From the NCBI GenBank assembly GCA_018350325.1, contig JAEVLN010000007.1, forward strand, positions 3,267,804-3,331,803: a stretch of 64,000 bases of DNA, in the 5' to 3' direction. Shown here piece by piece: positions 47,848 through 59,491 of the stretch. The notes beneath the pieces were generated by a model, which made no database searches, was not told where the DNA came from, and saw nothing but the letters and a program-made list of their open reading frames with translations. Both the position numbers and the translations under genes were made by a program. Source of the DNA: Globodera rostochiensis. Lineage: Eukaryota > Nematoda > Chromadorea > Rhabditida > Heteroderidae. Each line of letters begins with the position of its first letter. Positions within the stretch are counted from its first letter, which is position 1.

Positions 47848-50800
47848 TCAAAGCTTCGACTTCGCCACAGTTTTGTTGCATTGCGACGGATGGTGGCAAT
47901 AATTTTGCGGCACGTACGTGCCGTGCCGAAGCAGGCGTTGGCGATCCGTCCAATCATAGGGGCCATGGCGATTTTTCACTGTAAAAATGTTAAAATTTGA
48001 ATTTAAAATTTTCGAGAATTTTACCAAGCCAGAAATGGTCCTCAATTGTCTCCTTAACGGAATAAATATACTTAATTAATGATTCATTTTTTGCTGTATT
48101 ATTTTTACGAATACTTACTATTTTAAGAAATTCAAATCGAAAGTTGGAGACGCTTTATTTTAAATTGTTTCGATAATTAATTTAAACTTTAAAAATAATT
48201 TTTACATTAGCAGCAATTGTTTGCTCAAAATACAAATGCGTGCTGTTGACAATGTGCATTCGGCTGAAACCGTAGTTGCTGGACCGGAAGGCACTCCTTA
48301 AATTTAAATATTGCAATGAATATTTTTATTGCTGGACCGGAAGACACTCTTTAAAATTTGAATTTTAATTAAAAATATTTAAATTGAGCATTTTTAATTT
48401 ACCAAGGTCCAGGATGGGCCACAAAAGTGTCTGTGTTCTCTTGGCATCCGGCCGACCCACTCACAACATGAACTGGGGCTGGCGGATCCACGTAGGGATT
48501 TGCTAAAATTTTAAATTTTGTGGAGGGAGGGGAGAATTCCGTTAAATTATTAATAATAATTTAAATTTTTAAATTAAAATTTTCCCACTATCGCTTCCGT
48601 TGTACACCGTCCGATTGTACACCGGGTACATTCGTTCAAAAGTGTGTTCATGCGCCCCAATTTCCAAGTCCACCCCGTATTTGAAGAACAGCTTTTCCAG
48701 CGCAAAAGCATGCACAAGTGGGAGGCCCGTTCGAATCTTGAGAAAAAGGGTATGGCATTTTTAATCTATTATTCTTTGAAATATTAACAAATCTTTTAAA
48801 TAAAAAATTAGCCAATAATCGATAAAAGGTTATTGATTTATTGATCAAGGCGATGGACGCAATCGCGCCGCGCTAATATGGTCTAGTGGTTCCATGCCTT
48901 TGCCCCGTAATTTATGTCGGAGTTTTAAATTTTGCACGATTATTGTGTTATAACTATCTTGTTTATCTTTTATTTAAACAAAAATTTTAATTAAACAAAT
49001 TTTTTGGTTTCGTGCGATTTTTTGAAGATTTGCAGTCCTTATGACTAATTACAATTGAATTGTATCGAGAACAGTCGTCACCAGAATAATCTAAAAAAAT
49101 TTAATTTGGCTTTATTAAAATTACAACTTTTAACCTGAACAATACATTGGTCGATGGCCCATTGTGATAATCCATGGCACATTATGCCTGTTTAGGTTGG
49201 CTTTCTGAATTTTATTTTATTTTTAGCAATTTTATGCCTTTTTTACTTCTAAGTCTTTGATCAGCCAATGCCATTGGGCGGCCAAACTTTCGTAGCGATA
49301 ATAAATGGGCCAAAAATAGAACTCTGTTGAAAAAGCGATGAAGTGGGCTGGGCCCAAGTCGAAACTGAATATTTCAGTATAATGGTGGCGATGAAATGGG
49401 CGGACCCAATTTAGATTGAACATGTAATAATTTGAATGTGGACTTTTCAGTACAATTGTTGCGATAAAATGGGATGACTCAATTGTTGATGGAAATGGGG
49501 GTACCCAATTAAAATATGAAATTTTCAGTATAATGCTGGCGATGAAATGGGCTGGGCCCAATTGCATTTTTTTTATTGGAAAACCAAAGTTCACAGACCT
49601 ATAAAACAGATTTTGATTCTCCGGATTTGGCATTGTGAATCGGTTGATGTAATGGGTGAAGTTGTAATTGTATTCATGGTTGCCCACCACCGTCATGTAC
49701 GGCAGATATGCCGAAATGGGCTCAATTTGGCGCATAAACTCATCGCCAAACTGGCCTTGTTCCTGACAAGGGGATATGGTAATGTCCAAAGGGTTACTGT
49801 ACCAAAAAATGGTATTACTGTGTCCAAATTGTATGCCAAATCACCTTAAATTTAAAGAATTTGATTATAATTTTTATTTATATTTTTTGTTAAATTAAAT
49901 ATATTTTATTATAAATATTTGAAAATAACCACTAATGGCATACCGACGTGCAAAACCATGTCAAATCCGCCTTCCTGCGCTTCACGTTGCAATTTGCCCA
50001 ACGAACGTGCATTTATATTGCCCATATCACCAAAAACGGCATATCTGTGTTAGAGGGCAAATTCTTAAATTTTGAAGGGGTTTGAGGCCTTATGCCCCAG
50101 ATCTTACATTGTTTAAAAAACTAATAATTAATTTCAGGGTTTTTGAATTTAAGAATAACTTATAAATCAAGTCGAAAAGATTTTGTTAGTTTGAGAGCTT
50201 TACTTGAAACCGCCACCCGGTCTTTCCTGGAGGCCCACAAATGAGAAAATTGAGCTCCATCCGAACTGTGAACCGACGCGATAAACTTAAAAAGAAATTA
50301 AAAAAATATTAAAGACTACAGCTTTAATTGCCCTAATTAGTAACAATTAAAAATTGTCAATTGTCCACTGACAATATCGTTGGCCAGGCTTCAGCCCTTC
50401 AAGCAGTGCCCGATGCGTATATCGCTTTGTTTTTTCGGTGCCGCCGTCCACAAAATAGTCGATTTTTGCAGAGGTTCGGCGCGTCAACTGGTTGTACTGC
50501 TCGCCCCACTCGACCACCGAGTCCAGCGTGTCGTCAAAGGTCAGCCAGGTCACCCACAGCTTTAAGTAAAACAAAAATTTAAATCTAAAAAATTACAATA
50601 ATTAAATTATCTTTACCTTGGACGGCTCGCCGCCGTAGGACAAGTGGACTTGCTCGGGCTGCCCATAGAAAGGGCCTTGAATTTTGAAACGATTAGGATT
50701 GAGCCCGGATCATCGAGACCAATTCTCATAGATTTTTTGAGTTCAAAATTTCTGGACATATTATAATTAATTAACATTCTCAAAAAGTGAATATAAACCA

Positions 50801-51003
50801 AATTTATGGCTTATAAAAAATTTTTTTACTATTTTTATTTACATTGGACCTTGGTTAATATTATTATCAATTTTCCAATGCGGCACACGATTTGGATCAT
50901 TCAGCGCAATTCGATTCTGCTGTAACTGATCAGTGAATGCAGCCAATTTCAGAATGATCAGCATTGTCAACATAATTCCAGTGCCAATATTGGCGGATTT
51001 CAT
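47848..51003 (-). CDS. Secreted purple acid phosphatase, copy 2
   Basis: Same exon plan as copy 1, starting ATG at 51003 with the hydrophobic leader GIMLTMLIILKLAAF and ending at 47848. Motifs FGDMGN, GDLAYNLDT, EQGQFGDEFMRQIEP, TVVGNHEYNYNF, TMGHRPMYC and GHEHTFERMYP are present, so the binuclear metal site looks complete. Compared with copy 1, some acceptor-proximal bases differ (the exon after GDLAYNLDT starts EQGQ rather than KQGQ), and the C-terminus ends NKTVAKSKL. Intronic minisatellite units at 49.36-49.57 kb keep an open - strand frame through the intron by chance. Exon order and phase support a functional gene. Its 5' half (50.2-50.6 kb) is almost identical to copy 1, including intron sequence, suggesting gene conversion. 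Confidence 0.87.
48868..48945 (+). other. tRNA-like A-box fragment
   Basis: TATGGTCTAGTGGTTCCATG carries a good tRNA A box (TGGNNNAGTGG), but the expected GGTTCGANTCC B box is replaced by GGAGTTTTAAATT. It may be a tRNA pseudogene or the head of a SINE. It lies inside an intron of phosphatase copy 2. Confidence 0.25.
49360..49572 (-). repeat. Intronic minisatellite made of splice acceptor plus exon start
   Basis: About four units near 50 bp resembling GATGAAATGGGCTGGGCCCA followed by AATTTTCAGTATAATGG on the + strand. The real exon start and acceptor sit at the low-coordinate end. Unit number and order differ from copy 1, so the arrays have evolved separately. Confidence 0.78.
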
Positions 51004-53887
51004 TTTACAACAAAAAAAAACTGTTGAAAAAAATTTGTAATTTCTTGTAATTTTCAATTGTTTTAAATTTAGAAATCATACATAATTGTCAAATGAGAAT
51101 TAATTTGAATTTCTCATTTAATTTATAAATTATAATTAAACAAAATTGAAAAATCAAAGAGAAAAAAAGTGAATAATATGCAAAAATGACGATGAATCGT
51201 ACGGAATGGTAAAATGGATGAATAATATTTGTCATGTGTGTAAAATTGGGGCAAAGTTTTTTATCAAACACTTCCCCATATTCCCCTCCATTTTGTTTAT
51301 CTGTGACCGGCCATTTAAATTATTTTTGTGATAAAATGTGAAAGAATTTTCTTTTTCATAAAGGAAAATTAAACTCGCTGAAAAGATTGATTTTTGATTA
51401 AAATAAATGTTTTATTTTTCAATTTTAATTTTAATTGATAATTCTTGATTCGATCAAAGATTGAACTTTCTTGTAAAATTTTAATTTTTATATTTTCAGA
51501 TATTTATTTGTTTAATTTAGAGCAATAAATTATATAAATAAAAATAGTATCTTTTGTATCACATTTAATATTTAAAAAAATTAAAATTTCAACAATTTTA
51601 AAAGATTGAGAAAAACCCAAAATTGATGGTTTTCATACTTTTCTTTACCAATTTAACTTTAAATTGAATATTTTCATCAGTTTAGTCTAATTATATTTTT
51701 TCGAATTTTTAAAAAACGCCGGAAGCACTTCCCCACTAAACGCAAAACATTCTTTGTCCGTTCTTTGGAGTCACAATTCTTTGAACTCTTTATTTTTGAA
51801 TTTCCGGTGCTATATTCCACACAAACTTCCTGCACTTTGAACTAATAATACTCCAAATAAACACAAACAACAACAAAAAAGTCGTTTGAATTTACAAAAT
51901 GACTTTTTGCAAAAGCATTTCCGGTGCCAAAATTAGACAAAATCTTTTAGTCAAAAAATATGGCTTTTTGTGCATCATCATAAGCATAAGCTGCTCTCAA
52001 ACTCTCACTCATAGTCAGTCTCGGGACCATCGACGACTGACGTGATCTTTCCTCCCACCCCCTCCCCCCCGGGGGGAAGACAAAAATATTCAAAAATCTT
52101 CCTAACCCTCCCCTCCCACATACTGTTGCGGGTTAGGTTTTTGGTGATGGCGGCTGATCAGAGAGAGTAAGCCTCAAAATCTGATCAGAGAGAACAAAAC
52201 TTTCTCCGCCCCCTGAAAACCCCTCAAGTGTCTTCGGAGCGCCCACTTTAACAAAATTGTCCATAGGGGCCCGCCCCATCCCCCCCCCCCTCAACCAATG
52301 TTTGTCCAAAATATTTTCTTGACGACGAATGGGGGGGGGGAGGCAATATTCAGAGGATTTTGGAGGCCAATGCATTGGGGCGGGGGGCTAATGTTTCAGC
52401 CGGGCCAAATCCGTTTGATCGATTAAGGACGAATTAAGGGGCCAGACCCAACACCCAATCGGCCATCAATTTGCCGCCAATTTGTCCCGCCGTCTTTTTT
52501 TTTTACGTTCGTATTATTGTTTTGTTTCTAGCAAATGCTTGCTTATTCATGTCAGCAAATTCATTTTGTTGCTTGCAAAAGTTGGAAAATCCAAAAAAAA
52601 AAAGAAAGTTACGAATTACGAAAAAATTTATTTTAGCAAATTTCTAATTAAAATTGGATTTGCAGGTCCAAAAAATATAAAGGAATTTTGTTTTGTTAGA
52701 ACTAAATAGATGAATATATTTCTTGAAGTTTTTTTAATAATCATTAATATTTTTATGTTTTGAAACATTATAAATCTTTTAGGTTATAAAAAATTATTAA
52801 TTTATTTATTTAAATTCATTTGTTTTATTAATATTTGTAATAATTTTTAAATTCCAATAAATCTTTAAAAAATCAAATTTATTTTTATTTTGTTTAGTTT
52901 TTTATAACTTTAAATTTCATTCATTTTTATAGGTTAAAAAAGGGTTTTAATTTGTTTTTTATTCTGGCAATATTTGCAATTTTCAAATACTTAATTCTGG
53001 TGACAGATTAAATTGACTTGGGTAAATATTGGCCCGGAGGCCATTTTAAAAAATCAATTCTTTAGGCGACCAAAAACGCAAATTTGTTGCCCTCGGGTGC
53101 TCTTTAGACCTTTGCCAGCAAAATTTCCATATTTGGCACAAAATTTTATGCCAAATTTAGAAAATTTGCTCACATTTAAATGGTTCTCTTTTATTTTATA
53201 AATGCTTTTGTTTTACATTTTTAGAATATTTATATTTTTATATAAACAAATGTTCAACGTATTTTTCATTTTTTTTATTTTATGCAAAATGTTGCTCATT
53301 CTCATGCCCTCAGACAAAACTTGGCCATAAATCTCTGCCAAAACGCCACAGATCGAATTTCTTGGCCAATAAGCCCCGCTGGGAACTTTTTGAAGAAGGA
53401 ACCACAAAAAACGATTTTGTTTATTCATTTTCATTAGCTTCTTTCGTTATTCAACAATTTAGAAATTAAAAACAAACATATAAATTTATAAAAATAAAAT
53501 AAAATAACATTTCAAAAACTTTTAAACCCAGCGTTTTATTCTGGAATGAATGAATTGATGTTCTTTGTGAAAGATGATACCTATATCTAAAAGAATCATT
53601 CTCATTTCAAACACTTTAAACTTTGCTCTCCTCTTCACATTTCAAATGTTGTAAACTTATTTAATTTAAATATAATTTTATTTAGTTTAAGTGTAATTAA
53701 TTCTTAATCAAATTTAAAATTTCCATTTTTTTTTGAATCCTATAATTTTAAACAAAAATATTTCATTTTTTTAATTTTTAAACCTAGACTCGGCCAAAAA
53801 TTTAAATTTTTGAAATTTTTTGTAAAAAATTTAAACTTAGTCTATTTTAAGAGAATTTAATAAATCAAAAGCATTTTTGTATCCTGT
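51004..53887. other. Gene-poor AT-rich stretch
   Basis: No supported gene. A GC-rich block with CCCCTCCCCCCCGGGGGG and a G run lies at 52,050-52,390. The rest is A/T-rich with many homopolymers. Part may be 5' regulatory sequence of the GPCR at 53,888, but I see no motif I would defend. Confidence 0.5.
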
Positions 53888-56800
53888 ATGGGCCACAACA
53901 TCACTTTGATGGAGCTGGGCTGGTTGTGCACGGCACTTGTGTCGTTGCTCCGCAACTCGCCCCATCTCGTGCACGCTGATCAGAACTCGCAAAAACTACT
54001 AAAACTGATCAGCGACTCCAAATGCAACAGCACATCAATAGCACAAGCAGAAGCAGCAGCAACATCGACAATGTCAAGTTCGATCACAAACATTTTGTCC
54101 GACAATGGACTGCTTGAAAAGCTTGGTGCTGCTTCTGTTACTGCTGAACAGGTTCATAAATGGCAGACATTATGGATCAGATCAATCACAATTTATTTAA
54201 AAATTTAAAATTAAATTTTCTCAAAATGCAGTCAAACCAAAGCCCCCCGTTCATTGACCACGGCCATCAAAGGCTGGTGGACTGGTTGATGACCGTGGTG
54301 TACACGCTGATCTCTTTGTTTGGCATTGTTGGAAACATTTTTGGCGAGTTTTGAAACAAATCTTTGAAAATTAATTGTTTGTTTTAATTTATTTAGTTGT
54401 AATTGTGGTACGAACTGTGCCAGGAATGGTAAGTTCAAAATTTATTGAAATTAAATTTTTTATTAAATCAATTTTTTATCCATTTTTTATCCATTTTTTT
54501 GAATTTTTTCAAATTTTTACTTTTTATATGTCAAGGTAGAGTTGGCCGGGACCGGACGGGACCGGGATTTTTGGAAAAACCCGGGACGGGGTTAAGAAAA
54601 AAAAACCGGGACTAATGGTCAAAAACAAAGATTTGTATTTTTGAAAAAAAACAGATTTTATAAAGGGGAAATTCAGTCCCAAAATTGGAGACTTCAGTAC
54701 CAGTCCCGGTCCCGGCCAACTCTAGTGAAAGTATCAAAAATATGTAGTTAAAATTTATTATTTATAAAATTTTAATTTTGTCATTTCACAAAGCTTAGAC
54801 AATTTTAATTCAAAAATTCTTTAACCAATTAAACTTTTTTTATTTATCCCTTTTTTGCAAAACTAATCAAACTTTTAGATTTACAAAACGCATAATTTGA
54901 TAATAATTCTTTACTTCTTAAAAAAATTTTTAAAATAAAAATTCTTTCTTTTTGTTGTCAAAATGCCTTTCATTTGTCAGATCAGCCCAACCAACTGTTA
55001 TTTGATGTCATTGGCCGTGTCGGATGCCATTGTTTTGCTTTCGGCTGCGCCGGTGGAACTGAGCTTTTTGCACGTCGATTGGTACGCGTTTGGCTCCATC
55101 GGATGTAAAGTGCTGTCATTTCTTCCATTTTTGGGCATCAATTCAAGTAATATAAAATGAATAAATTGTAAACAAAAATTTATTTATTATTCTTTAATTT
55201 TATTTAGGCTCAATGTCCATTACGGCATTCACTGTGGAACGATTCATCGGCATTTGTTATCCGTTAAGAGCAAGGTTAAACTCAAGACTTTTTAATTATA
55301 ATTTTAGGTGCTTTTTCACTATAAAAACCAAGAAATTTCTGAAATTTTGGGTTTCCAAAATTGAGCTTAATTTAATTAACTGGCTTATAAATTACTTTTT
55401 GGAAAAATTCAATTTCAATTAGAGTTTTAAACGTTTTATATTTATCTTAATAATAAACAATAATATTGCTTGACTCTTATTTTGATATTTAATGTTTTCT
55501 CCCTATTTTTGGTATATTTGTACGGTGAAGCGTGCCAAGCTGATCATCCTGTTCATCTGGTGCTTTTGCATACTCTACAACAGTCCTTGGCTTTATCTGG
55601 CCACACTAATTGAAGCGGGCGACGATGTTCAGTGCGGTTTCAGGCTTGAGCGCGACGATTGGGCATATAAAGTTGGCGTCAATCTACTATTTTAATGCTT
55701 TAAAAAATAAAACAAATACATAGCTTTAATATAATAAATAGTTTTTTAAATATTTTAAAGCTTAAAAATAAAACAAATATTTAAATATATTTAATAATAT
55801 AAATAATAGTTTTTTGAAACTCATTACAAATATTTGTTGGGTTTAGGTGATGTTTGTAGCAGATTTTTCAGCATTTTACCTGGTTCCAATGATTATGTAC
55901 ATCTACATTTACACAAGAGTAAGTGATTGTGCAATTCAAACAATTAAAAGTGTTCGCATTCAACTATACATTTTACAGTTTATTCAGATCACGTACACAC
56001 TGACCAGAAGTGATATTAAATATTCCATTGCCAATGATCTCATCCATCGAATTAGCCGTAAAAAACATTTTATTGGCACTATCGAACCGAATCCAGACTT
56101 GTCATCAACCTTAACTAATTCAGACATTCTAAAAGCTCTCTATAGTTAAAGCTATCGTTAAGCTAAATCTTTTAAAACTATGGCCATAAAACCCCAGACA
56201 CGTACGCCGAAGTTAGTGCCGTTGATCACCATCAATAGTCAAAATTAAAGTTTAAAAGCTTTTGCATGATGCCAAAATTTGATTAGGCTGGGCTTAAAAT
56301 ATAAGTTATGGTCAACGGCACTGAATTGTCCCGGAACTCTCTGAGATTAGGCCTCAAAACAAAGTCGTAAAATTATAAAAAATTCAAGAAGATGCTAACA
56401 CTGCGCTGGTTTCCTCTGTTCCGGATTCGCCAGTTTCGCCCACATCAAATGGCACCAAAAATGTGCCAAAACGCTCACAAGGAAGGGACAGCGTGGTGAT
56501 TGCCGGATGTGGCAATGGCGGACGGGGTTCAACCACAAAAGGAAAACTTCAGGTGGGTGGGCAGAAAGCCAAAGATTTTTTTCCGTTTTAAAATAAACCA
56601 AAAATTTCTTAATTTTAGAAAATGTTTTTGTTCAAAAAATGAATAAGCGCACATTTTTTTTTTTGCTGTTTTTAAAACAGGTGATTAAAATGTTGGCATT
56701 GGTTGTGTTCATCTTCGCTGTGAGCTGGCTTCCCTACCGGGCTATGGTCATGTACAACTCGTTCGCGAAGAACTTCAATGCCGAAATGTGGAATCCGGAA

Positions 56801-57365
56801 TGGTAATGATAGGGCTGGGCCGGATCTACTTATATGCACAAAAATGCAAAATTTTAGAGTTTGTTATATTTTTGTTAAAAAAATTTTTATTGCAATTTTT
56901 AAACTGGTCAAAAAGAAAAGAAGGGCCAACAAATCCCGAATTTGAATTTTAAAATTTCCTCAGGTTCATCTATCTGTCCAAAACGATGATCTTCTTCAAT
57001 TGGTAAATTTAATTGCTTTTTCTCACTTAAAAATGTAAATTTGTGCCACCCTTTTTTGTGCCATCAATCCGGTCCTCTACAATTTGATGTCCGCCCGATT
57101 TCGTCAAGCGTTCCTCCGACTATTGAATGGCAAAAAACAGTTCATCAACTCATACAAACGTAGAATTTTAAATTCAATTAAAACAAAATCAAATAGCCCC
57201 AGGCGTGTAATGGCCAACTCGGCACGAGCTAACTCGCCGCCGCCGATTTTGAAAATTTTAAAAGAAAATTCGATTTTTTATGACACATTTCGCCGGCAGC
57301 CCCAAAGTCGGGTGGACGACGGTTCCGCCGCAGGCGATTTATTTTCAAAATTTCACCACAGGTGA
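53888..57365 (+). CDS. Thyrotropin-releasing-hormone-receptor-like neuropeptide GPCR
   Basis: Rhodopsin-class peptide receptor of the plasma membrane; best match by eye is TRH receptor (nematode TRHR-1). Twelve exons (53888-54151, 54232-54343, 54397-54428, 54981-55146, 55208-55274, 55512-55671, 55847-55918, 55988-56057, 56389-56552, 56681-56802, 56964-57002, 57059-57365) total 525 codons in one frame. Features: LISLFGIVGNIF (TM1), PTNCYLMSLAVSDAIVLLSA (TM2), GINSSSMSITAFTVERFIGI (TM3 with ERF for DRY), CTVKRAKLIILFIW (TM4), FYLVPMIMYIYIYTR (TM5), IKMLALVVFIFAVSWLPYR (TM6), FFNCAINPVLYNLMS (TM7, NPxxY). Intron 2 has a GC donor (TTTTTG|GCGAGT). Introns 5 and 11 end in TTTTTG rather than AG. The tail could differ: a GC-rich open frame continues to about 57,585 in another phase (FTTGESLCAQTANG, AAARRLRTRRSGSG). 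Confidence 0.9.
54537..54724. mobile_element. hAT-like MITE in intron 3 of the GPCR
   Basis: 188 bp with ends TAGAGTTGGCCGGGACC and GGTCCCGGCCAACTCTA, interior AACCGGGACT words. It is the same family as 38.2 and 41.7 kb. The flanking 8-mers are similar but diverged, so this insertion is older. Confidence 0.75.
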
Positions 57366-58389
57366 ATCGCTCTGTGCGCAGACCGCTAACGGCACAATGA
57401 CTGCAGCCGCTCGGCGATTGCGCACGCGCCGTAGCGGGTCGGGCCCGTCGGACGGCAGCGGCGTGCTGTTGTCACGTTTGACTGCAGCGGACGCAGAAAC
57501 GCGTGCAACATTGATGCTGCGCGTGCAGCGCAATGGCAACACATCATGCCACAGCATTGCACCAAGGGCTGAAGAAGCCGAAGTGATTCTTTTTCTTTAT
57601 TTTTGTTTTGATAGCTTCAAAAATACTGTTGTTACGTTGGTCTTTTTCTTTTTTGACCATTTTGAAAATGCGTATTTTGGCACTTTTTTGACTAAAAATT
57701 TCTTTAACAAAAATCTAATAAAAAACAAAATTTTACATATTTTTTTGAGGATTTCGAAACATTTTGACAATTGTTAACGCATATTATGGCTTGTGAACTT
57801 AAACCCGGACCCTATTTTAATAATGCAACAAATTTACAAAAATATAAATTTGAATTTTGAATTTTAGAGTCAGAAGTAGGCCTATCCAATCAGTCAACCG
57901 GCCGGAAGAGTATGCCAATCTCAGGGTGTTTGCCGTTGCCCGTCGATGAGTACAGAAGAAGAAGAAGCATCGGGGGCCATGCTTTACCATATTATTTTTG
58001 AAATTATGTGTATATTTTGATGAAGCCAGTTTCATATCATTTCATAAATGCCTTCTGAAAAAGCAGATCCAAATTTGGATTAAACATAATTTGAAATTTA
58101 AATGATCAGAAGGCATCCCGGTCAATAAGCTTTGATTGATTGATTATTGAAAATAATCAAATTTTGGACATAAACCTGTTTTCGTCATAGCTTTTCATGT
58201 TTTTTATTTATCCCTACAAATTTATTATCTTTGTGCAATTTGCCGATATAAAATTGCTAAAATAATGCGGAATAATTTTTATCATCATCAATTTGCCGAA
58301 ATTTAAAAAATATTTGTGATTAAATACTAAAGCTTAAACAAAAACTTAAAATTAACCATTACTTTATTTTTCTTCTACGCTTGCCTTTT
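57366..58389. other. Possible alternative GPCR tail exon, then intergenic
   Basis: 57,366-57,585 has clearly higher GC and an open + frame (SGPSDGSGVLLSRLTAADAE) that reads like coding sequence. A CACCACAG acceptor stands at 57,360, but I found no donor of matching phase. From 57,600 on there is nothing I recognise. Confidence 0.4.
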
Positions 58390-58542
58390 TCACTTTTTTG
58401 TCGCGAAGAATTTGAGAAAAATTTGATCATTGGCCTCTTGCTCTTGAGCTTCTTGTGCCAATTCGTGCTGCCCATCCGCTAATTCTTCAAACGACCACGC
58501 TTTGACTTCTTCTCGACTCGTTCCCCTACTTCCAAAAGGCAT
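58390..58542 (-). CDS. Small acidic hypothetical protein
   Basis: ATG to TGA, 50 aa: starts MPFGSRGTSREEVKAWSFEE, continues with a Glu/Gln-rich helix (LAQEAQEQEANDQIF) and ends KFFATKK. The composition is unlike the AT-driven spurious frames around it (E, Q and A rich, using GC-containing codons). It could be a one-exon small protein or the first exon of a longer gene: a donor-like AAAAAG|TGAAAAAG is weak. I do not recognise it. Confidence 0.4.
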   Translation of the reverse strand: MPFGSRGTSREEVKAWSFEELADGQHELAQEAQEQEANDQIFLKFFATKK

Positions 58543-59491
58543 TTACAATATTTAATGAAAATGGCAAAATAATTTGCTAAAAGAGTGAAAAAATCCGTGT
58601 TGGTACGAAATCCCATTTTTTTGACATTTTTTGGTTGGCTGACAAATGAACAATTTCTCCGAAAAATGTTGGACTAATAAAACATTTTTGAATCGGGTGT
58701 CAGTTGCCCCCCTCATCACTCTTTCCTTTTTTTGGTATTTGAACAGTTTTTAATCGAAGAAATAGTGCGCTAAAAGAAGAGAGAGAGAGAGTGCGGCGAG
58801 AGTAAATTGGACACCAACGCACCCTATCGAACATTTGTTTTAGTTTCTCCATAAGGAAACAGATATTGCTGCAGTGCAGCGAACGCGGAGACAAATCGAA
58901 ATCGAATAATAGCGAAAAATTTTTGGAACGGTCCGACTTAAATGTTGGGCTTGAAAGATTAGTGTTTAATGTTGCCTTGGTAGTTGATTCTTAGTTGTAA
59001 AAAATTTTAATTGTTGATGCTTGGACAAAGGTGGTTCAGTCATTTGCTGTTCCTGCAGTGATGCTCGAGAGTTGATATCTAAAATTTACCGAGACTTGAG
59101 TCTTGACCCGAGATCGACATCACAAAAACCGAGACTTTTACGAAAATTTTTAATTTTGGGCTCTAAGTAGGGTTACTCTGCGACCTCTCGGGTGCGGGAA
59201 AGTTGGGGGGGGGGGGAGGTCGGGGCTGACCAAGTCGGAGGCCAGGAGCAACCCGTGTTCAAAAATTAAATAATTTTATAGAGTTTTGTTTCACTTCTGG
59301 GGGGGGGGGATTTTGAATTTTCGACTCAATTTGGCAGAGTTGATTTCGCTAAATTTTTGTTAGCACAAAACTATTATTGATAACAATTTAAAAATTCTTT
59401 ATTATAATAATACATTGGTAAATATAAAATGAATAATCACAAGATTTTCCGTTCATCTTTCTATCGCCTACACGAAATTAAATCCAAAAAT
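58543..59491. other. Intergenic with G-rich repeat
   Basis: No gene. 59,165-59,260 (GGGTTACTCTGCGACCTC, G run of 12, GGTCGGGGCTGACC) resembles the block at 9,490-9,600 and is probably another decayed MITE. Confidence 0.5.

Noticed and set aside
49232..49789. A 185-codon frame reading through a phosphatase intron
   Set aside because: The intron is open by chance because of its repeat units. Family alignment shows exon, intron, exon with GT and AG ends.
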